NCBI RefSeq assembly: GCF_014635905.1
Contig: NZ_BMDS01000003.1
Coordinates: 124,001 to 188,000, forward strand
DNA from: Limosilactobacillus caviae
Lineage (GTDB): Bacteria > Bacillota > Bacilli > Lactobacillales > Lactobacillaceae
Length of the DNA: 64,000 bases
Direction: 5' to 3'
The notes under the pieces are model-generated. The model saw only the letters and a program-made list of their open reading frames with translations, ran no database searches and had not been told where the DNA came from. The position numbers and the translations under genes were made by a program. Shown here one piece after another: positions 40,417-47,999 of this stretch (position 1 is the first letter of the stretch; each line of letters starts with the position of its first letter).

Positions 40417-41550
40417 ATGACCAAAAAACTACATATCGCTTTATTGTTTGGAGGAAATTCCTCAGAGCACGATGTATCGAAGCGGTCGGCGCACAATATT
40501 TATGATGCCTTGGATAAAGATAAATATGATGTAAGCCTCTTTATGTTCACTAAAGACGGAATTTTACTTAATAATGAGGACTCACAAAAAATCTTTGATG
40601 GTCAACCTGAAGACCAGGTAGTAAAAGAAGCTTATCAAAAGATGGATTTATCTAGTCCTTTAGCACCAATTATGGCGTTAAACGAGCAAGAAGAGATTGA
40701 CTTCTTCTTCCCGGTTATTCATGGAAACTTAGGGGAAGACGGAACAATTCAAGGCCTCTTTAAGTTATTAAATAAGCCTTACGTTGGTTCTAATATTTCA
40801 GCAAGCGCAATGGCTTTTGATAAGGACCTTACTAAAAAGATTATTACCCAAGCCGGGATTCGCAATACTCCTTATGTTTTAGTTACTCCAGAAAATCGAG
40901 CAGATTACTCATGGGGTCGGATTGAAGAGCAGCTTGGTAATCTTACTTTTATTAAACCTGCAAAACAAGGTTCATCGGTTGGTATCCACCGGGTTACTAA
41001 TGCTGAGGAATATGAAGCGGCACTTAATGATGCATTCAAATATGACTATAAGGTGTTAGTAGAACAAGGAATTGACCGTCCACAGGAAGTTGAAATTTCA
41101 ATTTTAGGTAATGAACATCCAATTGCTTCAAAATTAGGAGCGGTACGGGTTCCTGAAGATGACTTATTCTACGATTACGAAAATAAATTCGTTGATGCTA
41201 GTGGGGTCGTTTTTGAATTACCAGTTAAGTTGCCACAATACTTAGTTGATGAAATTACTGATATGGCCCTAAAAGCATATAAGGCATTGGGGATGAAAGG
41301 ATTGGCTCGCATCGACTTCTTAGTTGATAGCAATAATGTGCCATACTTGGGTGAACCAAACACATTACCTGGATTTACTAATATCAGTCTATATCCTCAA
41401 ATGTGGGAAGTTTCAGGGATTTCATACTCAGAACTAATTGATCGGTTAATTCAGTTAGGGCTAGAGGAATTTAAGCGTAATAGCAAGATTAAATATGACT
41501 TCCGTAAACTTGGCACAGAACGTGTTGGGCAAAAGAAATATAATAATTAG
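40417..41550 (+). CDS. ddl: D-alanine--D-alanine ligase
   Basis: ATP-grasp enzyme that makes the D-Ala-D-X dipeptide for peptidoglycan. 377 residues. LLFGGNSSEHDVS at the N-terminus, KPAKQGSSVGI and ARIDFLVD are family motifs. AAGGTGG fits the ATG at 40417; an upstream in-frame start at 40405 is not supported. Heterofermentative lactobacilli are generally D-Ala-D-Lac users with a Phe in the active site. I could not assign the specificity residue with confidence from unaligned sequence. Confidence 0.94.
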   Translation: MTKKLHIALLFGGNSSEHDVSKRSAHNIYDALDKDKYDVSLFMFTKDGILLNNEDSQKIFDGQPEDQVVKEAYQKMDLSSPLAPIMALNEQEEIDFFFPVIHGNLGEDGTIQGLFKLLNKPYVGSNISASAMAFDKDLTKKIITQAGIRNTPYVLVTPENRADYSWGRIEEQLGNLTFIKPAKQGSSVGIHRVTNAEEYEAALNDAFKYDYKVLVEQGIDRPQEVEISILGNEHPIASKLGAVRVPEDDLFYDYENKFVDASGVVFELPVKLPQYLVDEITDMALKAYKALGMKGLARIDFLVDSNNVPYLGEPNTLPGFTNISLYPQMWEVSGISYSELIDRLIQLGLEEFKRNSKIKYDFRKLGTERVGQKKYNN

Positions 41551-41561
41551 TAAAGATACCG

Positions 41562-41603
41562 ATAGAGGTTCAGAGTTCAATTTATCGAGCTTTGAACCTC
41601 TAT
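41562..41603 (+). terminator. Stem-loop after ddl; copy C of a repeated hairpin
   Basis: ATAGAGGTTCAG (41562-41573) pairs with TTGAACCTCTAT (41592-41603). An AG step and an inner TTC/GAG helix lie inside. It shares CAGAGTTC and CGAGC with the hairpins at 8235 and 15046. The T-tail is poor (TATTATG). Confidence 0.65.
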
Positions 41604-41659
41604 TATGTACAATTCACAATCAATATATTTAGAATAAGCAAAAGTCTGATATATTAGTA

Positions 41660-41687
41660 TTGAAGTGCAACGTTTTTATAATATAAT
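41660..41687 (+). promoter_or_regulatory. Promoter 300 bp upstream of the XRE-TPR gene
   Basis: TTGAAG (41660-41665) and TATAAT (41682-41687) are 16 nt apart. Transcription would begin near 41694, giving a leader of about 280 nt before the regulator gene. Confidence 0.65.
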
Positions 41688-41708
41688 ATAGGTACATAAC
41701 AATGTGAA

Positions 41709-41764
41709 CGTCAATTATGCCAGTATTGACGCTGTTTATAGCGATTGAGATCACACGGGGGTGA
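41709..41764 (+). other. Dyad overlapping a 15-codon ORF in the leader
   Basis: CGTCAAT (41709-41715) and ATTGACG (41725-41731) form a perfect 7-bp dyad with a 9-nt centre. An ATG in the centre (41717) opens a 15-codon frame, MPVLTLFIAIEITRG, ending TGA at 41762-41764. There is no good ribosome binding site (only GTGAACG). It may be an operator, a hairpin, a small hydrophobic peptide or chance. Confidence 0.25.
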
Positions 41765-41803
41765 CTTTAGTTAGCGATTTTATGTAGTTATTTTTTATAA
41801 TAT

Positions 41804-41895
41804 TATTAAGGACAAGCATTTAATTAGTATTAATTTATTTAGTGTTTTATAATAATGTGACTATTAATAAGTTAATGATTGCTAAGTCCTTAATA
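41804..41895. repeat. Long-range inverted repeat before the XRE-TPR gene
   Basis: TATTAAGGAC (41804-41813) and GTCCTTAATA (41886-41895) are perfect 10-bp complements, extended by AGCA (41815-41818) with TGCT (41880-41883). The right arm ends 5 bp before a TATAAT (41900-41905, part of TGGTATAAT), so the arms could be paired operators or a leader hairpin. Confidence 0.55.
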
Positions 41896-41896
41896 G

Positions 41897-41905
41897 TGGT
41901 ATAAT
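41897..41905 (+). promoter_or_regulatory. Extended -10 promoter of the XRE-TPR gene
   Basis: TGGTATAAT at 41897-41905 is a perfect extended -10 element, about 70 bp before the start codon. The remainder of 41551-41973 is AT-rich with no other recognisable gene. Confidence 0.6.
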
Positions 41906-41973
41906 ACGATTGGCAATAGTCCGTTTTATAAAGGATTTTTATATTCAACAATTATGATTAAGGAAAGTAAACA

Positions 41974-42819
41974 ATGAAACTCCGAGGAGACGTATTAAAA
42001 CAAATTCGTCGCAAGCGTGGATTGTCCCAGACAGCCCTAGCTGAAGGGATTTGTACCCAGGCGACGATTAGCCTAATGGAAAAACAAAATCGCTTACCCA
42101 AAATGGATATTTTAACGGCAATATGTGAACGCTTAAATATTTCTTCTGATCGAATTGTCGAAAATGAAGTTAGTGGAATCAATGAAACATTTAACCAAAT
42201 TGTTGATAGTTTAATTTCACGTAATTTTGAAGATGCTTCAACTCTTTTAAAAAAGGTTCATGTTAAAAATCTAGAAAGTGATTTTGATAAGCAACGTTAC
42301 TACTACCTTGTTGGGATGGTTCAGGTAGAAAGTGATCAGCTTGATGAAGCTATTTTTAATTTTGAATTGGTATTGACACAGTTTACTACTACTAGTGCTA
42401 ATATCTACTTAGCAATGACAACTGCCGGGATGGCATTAGCATATTTAAAGCGGGGAGATAAAGAACGAGCTGCACGTTTAACTAATCGTTCAGTAAAATT
42501 AATTGATAATAAGAAGCTAATTGGTAGTCTTTATCAATGGGCTTCAATTGATTGTCAAATTTCAGAATTATACCTTCAACTTGATGATCCTGATAACGCT
42601 ATTGATGTTGCGAATAAAGGGATTGAGCTGTGCCGTGAACATGATTCTTTATTCTTGTTGGATGAGCTTTACCTATGCATAGGTCGGAGTTATCTTTTAA
42701 AAGACGAACCAGAAAAGGCTAAAGAATCATTAGAGATTGCCAAAAGCCTTAGTATTGCTCGTCATGGCTCTGTAACTGAGAATACAATTTTATTAGAATT
42801 AAAGAATTTAGAAGTTTAA
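41974..42819 (+). CDS. XRE-family regulator with TPR-like domain (Rgg/PlcR-like layout)
   Basis: 281 residues. The N-terminal helix-turn-helix (about residues 5-60: VLKQIRRKRGLSQTALAEGI) is followed by about 200 residues of helical TPR-like repeats. This is the architecture of peptide-sensing regulators such as PlcR and Rgg. AAGGAAAG lies about 9 nt before the ATG. No clear pheromone gene is adjacent, apart from a doubtful 15-codon frame upstream. Its leader is unusually structured. Targets are unknown; the divergent sugar locus downstream is one candidate. Confidence 0.82.
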   Translation: MKLRGDVLKQIRRKRGLSQTALAEGICTQATISLMEKQNRLPKMDILTAICERLNISSDRIVENEVSGINETFNQIVDSLISRNFEDASTLLKKVHVKNLESDFDKQRYYYLVGMVQVESDQLDEAIFNFELVLTQFTTTSANIYLAMTTAGMALAYLKRGDKERAARLTNRSVKLIDNKKLIGSLYQWASIDCQISELYLQLDDPDNAIDVANKGIELCREHDSLFLLDELYLCIGRSYLLKDEPEKAKESLEIAKSLSIARHGSVTENTILLELKNLEV

Positions 42820-42824
42820 AAAGA

Positions 42825-42868
42825 GGCAGTATTTAGGAAATGAATTTTTCTTAAATACTGCTTTTTTA
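42825..42868. terminator. Terminator between the XRE-TPR and AraC genes
   Basis: GGCAGTATTTAGGAAA (42825-42840) pairs with TTTCTTAAATACTGCT (about 42847-42862), then TTTTTT. It ends the plus-strand gene and may also stop the convergent minus-strand one. Confidence 0.8.
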
Positions 42869-42891
42869 TTAGCTTTGTAGTTTGATAGAAG

Positions 42892-43788
42892 CTATTTAAT
42901 ATTAAGCTTACGAAATTTTCCAGGGGAGATTCCGACAGTTTCTGTAAAGGCACGGATAAAACTGCTGTAATTTTTATAACCACACATTTGAGCAGTTTTA
43001 CTGAGTGTTTCGCCTTCTGCTAGTAAGCGGCGAGCTTTTTCTAACCGACTTTGTTTAATGTATACATGAATAGAAAGGCCGATTTCTTTACGGAAATAGC
43101 GATTGAGATAATCGGGATTTAAGAAAAAGTAATTAGCTAGATGGTTAAGCGAAAGATCGTGATCGAGGTTAGTATCAATATAGTCTAAAAGTTGTTGAAG
43201 TTTGGTTGGCTGAGGATTAATTTCCTCGGCTTTTTTTCTATGCACAGCTTTATTTGCGATTAACAATAATTCTGCCTGAAGGATATTCAAATTGATATCA
43301 ACGCCAAATCCATTTTTTCCAAGCATCATTATTACTTGATGACAAAGATTGACAAAGTGATTTGCTGTTGTCTGATCTAGATGTACAACATTGATATCCC
43401 ACTTTAAGGGAAGTTTTGTAAAACACTGCATTAAGTTTGTATCGGCAGTAGAAAGTTCCTTGATTTTTGTAGTTTGAATATTAATAAAAATTCGTTCATA
43501 TTTTGTCGCTGTTAATGTGTAAGCACGATGCCAAGTACCGGCAGGAATAATGATTAAGTCAAAAGGATGCGGTTTAAAAACAATTTTCTTAGAAAAGAAT
43601 TGAACATTGCCGCTCAGAAATAGAAGTAATTCAACATGGTTAATATGATGATGGAATGGACTTGCATGGTGCTTATCTAGGTGATGAAAACATACTATCT
43701 GTTGATTAATTGTTCCATCTAGCGGGAAATCATCATAATGTTTCAATTTAAAGGTCTCCTTTTGCAATAAATGAGTCTTATTTAGCAA
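42892..43788 (-). CDS. AraC-family transcriptional regulator
   Basis: 298 residues. An N-terminal cupin-like sensor domain (HHLDKHHASPFHHHINHVELLLF) precedes a C-terminal double helix-turn-helix (about residues 190-295) with ANYFFLNPDYLNRYFRKEIG and MCGYKNYSSFIRAF. Such proteins usually activate sugar-use genes on binding a ligand. It is divergent from the GH115-like gene with a 68-bp shared promoter region, so it most probably controls the glycosidase-transporter pair at 43857-47504. Confidence 0.88.
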   Translation of the reverse strand: MLNKTHLLQKETFKLKHYDDFPLDGTINQQIVCFHHLDKHHASPFHHHINHVELLLFLSGNVQFFSKKIVFKPHPFDLIIIPAGTWHRAYTLTATKYERIFINIQTTKIKELSTADTNLMQCFTKLPLKWDINVVHLDQTTANHFVNLCHQVIMMLGKNGFGVDINLNILQAELLLIANKAVHRKKAEEINPQPTKLQQLLDYIDTNLDHDLSLNHLANYFFLNPDYLNRYFRKEIGLSIHVYIKQSRLEKARRLLAEGETLSKTAQMCGYKNYSSFIRAFTETVGISPGKFRKLNIK

Positions 43789-43800
43789 AGATTATATCTT

Positions 43801-43814
43801 ATTAAGCGCTTACA
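43801..43814 (+). promoter_or_regulatory. cre (CcpA site) in the AraC/GH115 intergenic region
   Basis: ATTAAGCGCTTACA matches the cre consensus at 12 of 14 positions. It sits between the divergent starts, consistent with carbon catabolite repression of a sugar-use locus. Confidence 0.55.
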
Positions 43815-43856
43815 ATCAATGGTGTAAAGTTAATTAAGCAGTAAAGGGGGATAAAG

Positions 43857-45908
43857 ATGACGACAGCAGGATTTGAAATTTCAAGGAATACGCAGGTAAC
43901 GATATCAGATGTTACAAATCCAATTTTAAAAAATGCTCAAGCTATTCTTCAACGGGATATTAGCAAAACAACATTTGCTGGCAAAGAGCAAAATGAGATT
44001 TGTTTGGTACTTGATCATGACACAGCGTCGCAGTCAGAAAGATATTACTTTAATTTAAAAGAGGGGAAGGTGACTATTAAGTCAAAAAGTTCTATTGGCG
44101 TGATGTATGGGGTCTTAGCAGTCTCTCGTTCGGTTCTTGGAATTGATGACTTTTGGTACTGGATGGATACGCCGGTTGACCGGAAAGAGAGTATTTTATG
44201 GACTAATTTTAATTTGAATTTGCCAAAATATAAAACTAAGTACCGTGGATGGTTTATTAATGATGAATTGCTTTTGATGAAGTGGGAGGATCATGATTCT
44301 AACTCATATGTATGGCAACGTGCCTTTGAAACTGCTTTAAGGGTTGGGTGCAATGTAATTATTCCTGGAACGGACCTGACCTCTCATAAGAATCGTCAAA
44401 CTGCTAGTGAGTATGGATTGATTATTGCTCAACATCACGCGGAACCACTTGGAGCAGCAATGTTTGCTCGAAAGTATCCTAACCTGACGGCCTCATATAT
44501 TAAGTATCCTAACTTATTCCGCCAATTATGGAAGGATGCTATTTTAGCACAGCAAGGACTAAAAGTTGTCTATAGCCTGGGCTTTCGTGGTCAAGGTGAT
44601 AAGCCTTTTTGGGAGGATGATGATAGTCGGGAATGGACGAAAAAAGCTATTTCCCGGGTAATAAATCAGATTATTAAAGAACAATATGAAATGGTAAAGA
44701 AGTATGATCCAGATGCTCCGATGGCAATTAATATCTATGGAGAATTGACAGGACTTTACCGTGACGGACTTCTTGAATTACCAGATGATGTTATTGAAAT
44801 ATGGGCAGATAGTGGGTATGGGAAGATGGTTTCTCGTCGACAAGGAATTGATAACCCCCGAGTACCAATTCTTAATGTTCCCAATCCGCACCACCGCCAA
44901 CGGGGATTATATTGTCATGCTGGTTTTCACGATTTACAAGCATCAAACTTTTTAGGTTTAATGTCGAATAGTCCGGCTTTTGTATCGAGTGAACTATGTA
45001 AAGCACGGCAAAATAACATGGATACAATTGAACTAGTAAATACAGGAAATATTAAACCTCATATTCTTCATCTTCGCGAATATGCAAAATCATGGCGTGA
45101 AGATTATCAAGAGCGGAGTTTAACCGAAATCCTTAGTGAGTATGTTGAAACTTATTATAGTGAGTCGAGGGGTAGGCTAGTTCAATATTACAAGCAATAT
45201 TGGGAGAATGTCGTTCAGTATGGAGAGTATGAGGATGAAACAGCTGGTGATGAGTTTGCTCCATTTCTTATTCGCCGAATTATTCAAGCATGGGTTACGC
45301 CAAATGGAAAATTAACTGACGCTGGTTGGCTAGTTAATGAAGGATCGCTTAGTGCTGATTTAAAGAAGATTAAAGCAATGGTTGAACCATCATTACCAGG
45401 ATGGGCAGCACTTATTCGTAATTTAGAAATACTATTGTTGGAAATGAAGGATCAGCATAATCGTAATGTTCTTTATGGTGATTTATATATGAGTGCCATT
45501 AACCAATCGGCTGGTTTACATGCACTGGTAAATTTAATTAAGGCATATGAGACTACTCAGGAAGCTCATGAAAAAGATGACTTAATTTATGCATTTTTAC
45601 AAGCTGATAATGCAGTTCGAATGATGAATAAGATTTTGGTAGTAATTAAAAATAATCCATCACCAAAATGGCGTGATTTTTATGAAAATGATGCGGACAA
45701 TGATGTGCCGTTAACTGTCAAAAAATTAAAGTTTTTACGTCAATATTTACGTAACCTTGGTGATACCGCTGATGAAGATGACTGGGAACGACGGTTTGTA
45801 AAGTTACCAGGTGATGCGCGGGTAATGACTTTGTGGACAACGCATCGCGAAATGTCAGATGCCAAATTAGCAGATAAACTACGCGAAATTTTAATTGATA
45901 AGCTTTAA
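43857..45908 (+). CDS. Glycoside hydrolase, GH115-like (putative alpha-glucuronidase)
   Basis: 683 residues, with no signal peptide, so cytoplasmic. The N-terminal 120 residues look like the GH20-type accessory domain (SIGVMYGVLAVSR). The barrel follows with YRGWFINDE, ASEYGLIIAQHHAEP, LPDDVIEIWADSGYG and GLYCHAGFHD, which correspond to the conserved blocks of GH115 (YRGxFINDE, DYGLxMGTSHxEP, VPDDVTxVWxDDNYG, YYHxSYWG). A Glu in IYGELTGLY lies where a catalytic acid is expected. Known GH115 enzymes remove (4-O-methyl-)glucuronic acid from xylan; this one is shorter than usual and several core residues differ, so the substrate is open. AAGGGGGAT precedes the ATG. It is coupled to a GPH transporter 18 bp downstream. 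Confidence 0.75.
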   Translation: MTTAGFEISRNTQVTISDVTNPILKNAQAILQRDISKTTFAGKEQNEICLVLDHDTASQSERYYFNLKEGKVTIKSKSSIGVMYGVLAVSRSVLGIDDFWYWMDTPVDRKESILWTNFNLNLPKYKTKYRGWFINDELLLMKWEDHDSNSYVWQRAFETALRVGCNVIIPGTDLTSHKNRQTASEYGLIIAQHHAEPLGAAMFARKYPNLTASYIKYPNLFRQLWKDAILAQQGLKVVYSLGFRGQGDKPFWEDDDSREWTKKAISRVINQIIKEQYEMVKKYDPDAPMAINIYGELTGLYRDGLLELPDDVIEIWADSGYGKMVSRRQGIDNPRVPILNVPNPHHRQRGLYCHAGFHDLQASNFLGLMSNSPAFVSSELCKARQNNMDTIELVNTGNIKPHILHLREYAKSWREDYQERSLTEILSEYVETYYSESRGRLVQYYKQYWENVVQYGEYEDETAGDEFAPFLIRRIIQAWVTPNGKLTDAGWLVNEGSLSADLKKIKAMVEPSLPGWAALIRNLEILLLEMKDQHNRNVLYGDLYMSAINQSAGLHALVNLIKAYETTQEAHEKDDLIYAFLQADNAVRMMNKILVVIKNNPSPKWRDFYENDADNDVPLTVKKLKFLRQYLRNLGDTADEDDWERRFVKLPGDARVMTLWTTHREMSDAKLADKLREILIDKL

Positions 45909-45926
45909 TAGTAAAGGAGAAATATT

Positions 45927-47504
45927 ATGAATAATGATCATAGTTCTCAATCAGTTATTCATGATGGTTGGGATGAATATAAGAACCGTAAAATCTATCA
46001 GAAACGTGGCAAAATTGGAATTTGGCGATCAATTGGGTTTGGAACGTTTTCATTTTTCAGCATCTCAATGCAAGGGTTAGTTGGTGCCTGGTTGCTATTC
46101 TTCTATACGACTTTCTGTGGACTATCGGCTGGACAAGGGGCAACGATTTTCCTAATCGGACGAGTTGCCGATGCAATTGCTTCACTATTTATGGGAAACA
46201 TTTCCGATAATATTTATAAGTATAAGCTTGGCCGTAAGTATGGTCGTCGTCATATCTTTATTCTTGCGGCTATTCCGTCAGTACTAATTCCGATTACCTT
46301 ATGGGTTGCTGGAATGTCATATTGGTATTATTTAATTACATACTTAGTTACCACGATTTTAATGTCGGTTCTACAAATTCCATGGGAAACATTACCAAAT
46401 GAAATGACTAAGGATTTTAATGAACGGACATACTTATCAACTACGCGGATGGTAATTGCTGGCCTTGGCGGAATGTTAACCCAATTTATCCCAGCATTAC
46501 TCTTTAAATTTTACCCTAAGACTTCACCAAAACCGTATTTCTTAATGCAGGTTATCTTTTCTGTTGTAACAGTTTTCTTAATTTGGATCTGTTACAAGAC
46601 TACTTGGGAACATTTTGTTACTAAAGCGGAGGCTAAGCGTCTTGATGAAGAAGCCAAGGCTGAAAACGGTAATGGCAATGGGATTAAAGCAGAGATCAAA
46701 AACTATTTCTCAACCTTTAAGATTAAGACGTTTCGAATTCATATGGGAATTTATCTTAGTTCATACTTTGCTTCAATTCTGTTTAGTACTGTTTTCGTTT
46801 ACTACATTGTTTATGTACTTGGCAAGTCAACTAGTACTTCTGGATTCTTACAATCATTAAGTATCGTTTCAATTCCAGTTACAATAATTGCTGGGATTGT
46901 TATTACCAAAGTTAGTTATCGTGCAATGGATCTCTTTGGTTATTCATTAATTTTAATTAGTGCAATTATGTGGGGATTAATTGCGATGTTCAGACCAGAA
47001 CACATAATGGTATATCTTACAATTGGGATGGTCCTTTATGAAATTGGCCTATATATCCTTTATTTCACACCATGGAACGCGTTTCCGTTTATTCCCGATT
47101 TAGATACCTTAGTTACTGGGAAAAACCGATCTGGATTATTTGCGTCTGTGATGGTCTTTATTAATCAGATTAGTCAAGGTCTAGCTGGCGTAGTTGCTGG
47201 ATACTTATTAGATTTTGCTGGCTTTAAGCAATCAGCAACCGGTGCCTTAGCACAACCACACAGCGCAATTTTAATGATTACCTTAATCATGTCGGTCGGT
47301 GTTGGTGGCATGATCCTCTTAGCAATGTTTTTTGCTAGCCGTTTTCACTTGAGTAAGAAGAATTTTAAGGTACTCTCAACTGAATTAGTGCGGCTCCAAA
47401 AGGGTGGCAGTATGAAAGATGTTGATTTGCATACGAAAGCGGTTTGTGAGGATTTAACAGGTGTAAAGTACGACTCAATTACTTACTGGAAGAAAAATGA
47501 TTAA
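45927..47504 (+). CDS. Glycoside-pentoside-hexuronide (GPH) family symporter
   Basis: 525 residues, 12 membrane segments, MFS superfamily. GRVADAIASLFMGNISDN and KLGRKYGRRH match the conserved TM2-TM3 loop of MelB/XylP-type cation:sugar symporters. A C-terminal cytoplasmic stretch of about 45 residues has no PTS IIA domain. AAAGGAG precedes the ATG. It lies 18 bp after the GH115-like gene and surely serves it, importing an intact glycoside or uronate-containing oligosaccharide for intracellular cleavage. The substrate is unknown. Confidence 0.85.
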   Translation: MNNDHSSQSVIHDGWDEYKNRKIYQKRGKIGIWRSIGFGTFSFFSISMQGLVGAWLLFFYTTFCGLSAGQGATIFLIGRVADAIASLFMGNISDNIYKYKLGRKYGRRHIFILAAIPSVLIPITLWVAGMSYWYYLITYLVTTILMSVLQIPWETLPNEMTKDFNERTYLSTTRMVIAGLGGMLTQFIPALLFKFYPKTSPKPYFLMQVIFSVVTVFLIWICYKTTWEHFVTKAEAKRLDEEAKAENGNGNGIKAEIKNYFSTFKIKTFRIHMGIYLSSYFASILFSTVFVYYIVYVLGKSTSTSGFLQSLSIVSIPVTIIAGIVITKVSYRAMDLFGYSLILISAIMWGLIAMFRPEHIMVYLTIGMVLYEIGLYILYFTPWNAFPFIPDLDTLVTGKNRSGLFASVMVFINQISQGLAGVVAGYLLDFAGFKQSATGALAQPHSAILMITLIMSVGVGGMILLAMFFASRFHLSKKNFKVLSTELVRLQKGGSMKDVDLHTKAVCEDLTGVKYDSITYWKKND

Positions 47505-47603
47505 TAATGGATGAAAGAGAAGCTGACAATTGAAAGGGGGGATAAATTAGATAGTTAAGCCATTATAATTCAACATTCTCATTCCACAACTAAAATATCA
47601 TTC

Positions 47604-47642
47604 AAAAATGACTGGCTCAGCGGGAGAGTCAGTCATTTTTAT
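47604..47642 (+). terminator. Terminator of the GH115-GPH operon
   Basis: AAAAATGACTGGCTC (47604-47618) pairs with GAGAGTCAGTCATTTTT (47624-47640) with small bulges, followed by T. Confidence 0.8.
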
Positions 47643-47650
47643 ATCCGACA

Positions 47651-47666
47651 ATTCATCCGTACAAAT
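47651..47666 (+). promoter_or_regulatory. Possible distal AraR site
   Basis: ATTCATCCGTACAAAT matches the Bacillus AraR operator (ATTTGTACGTACAAAT) at 13 of 16 positions, about 230 bp upstream of the araE promoter. Looping between two sites is known for Bacillus AraR, but this one is weaker. Between 47667 and 47894 I see only AT-rich sequence. Confidence 0.35.
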
Positions 47667-47894
47667 TCAACAAATTCATAAATTATTTTAGATAGTCTTC
47701 AAATAATATCGATGATTTTTACATTAATTAATATACATAATAAAGGATATTAGTATAGAAAGCCTTTAATTAACCAAAAAATAAATTATTTATTTCACAT
47801 GCATAAACTGATTCAACTATAAGATAGACAAAGATTTGTTGAATGTATAAAATTGCTTTTCACAATTGGTCAGCATTAATTTAAATAATTACTC

Positions 47895-47923
47895 TTGATT
47901 TATACGTACAAATACTTTATAGT
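47895..47923 (+). promoter_or_regulatory. Promoter of the araE-B-D-A operon
   Basis: TTGATT (47895-47900) and TATAGT (47918-47923) are 17 nt apart. The AraR box occupies the spacer. Confidence 0.7.
47898..47913 (+). promoter_or_regulatory. AraR operator of the arabinose operon
   Basis: ATTTATACGTACAAAT matches the Bacillus AraR box at 15 of 16 positions and overlaps the -35/spacer region, where binding would block RNA polymerase. The araR gene is at 54851-55948. Confidence 0.75.
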
Positions 47924-47936
47924 TATAGTTGTTCAA

Positions 47937-47950
47937 TGAAAGCGCGTTCA
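47937..47950 (+). promoter_or_regulatory. cre (CcpA site) downstream of the araE promoter
   Basis: TGAAAGCGCGTTCA matches cre at 13 of 14 positions. It lies just after the expected transcription start, so CcpA could act as a roadblock when glucose is present. Confidence 0.7.
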
Positions 47951-47999
47951 TGTTCATGGAATAATCTATCACTTTTAGTTTTTAAGGAGGATGAATGTG

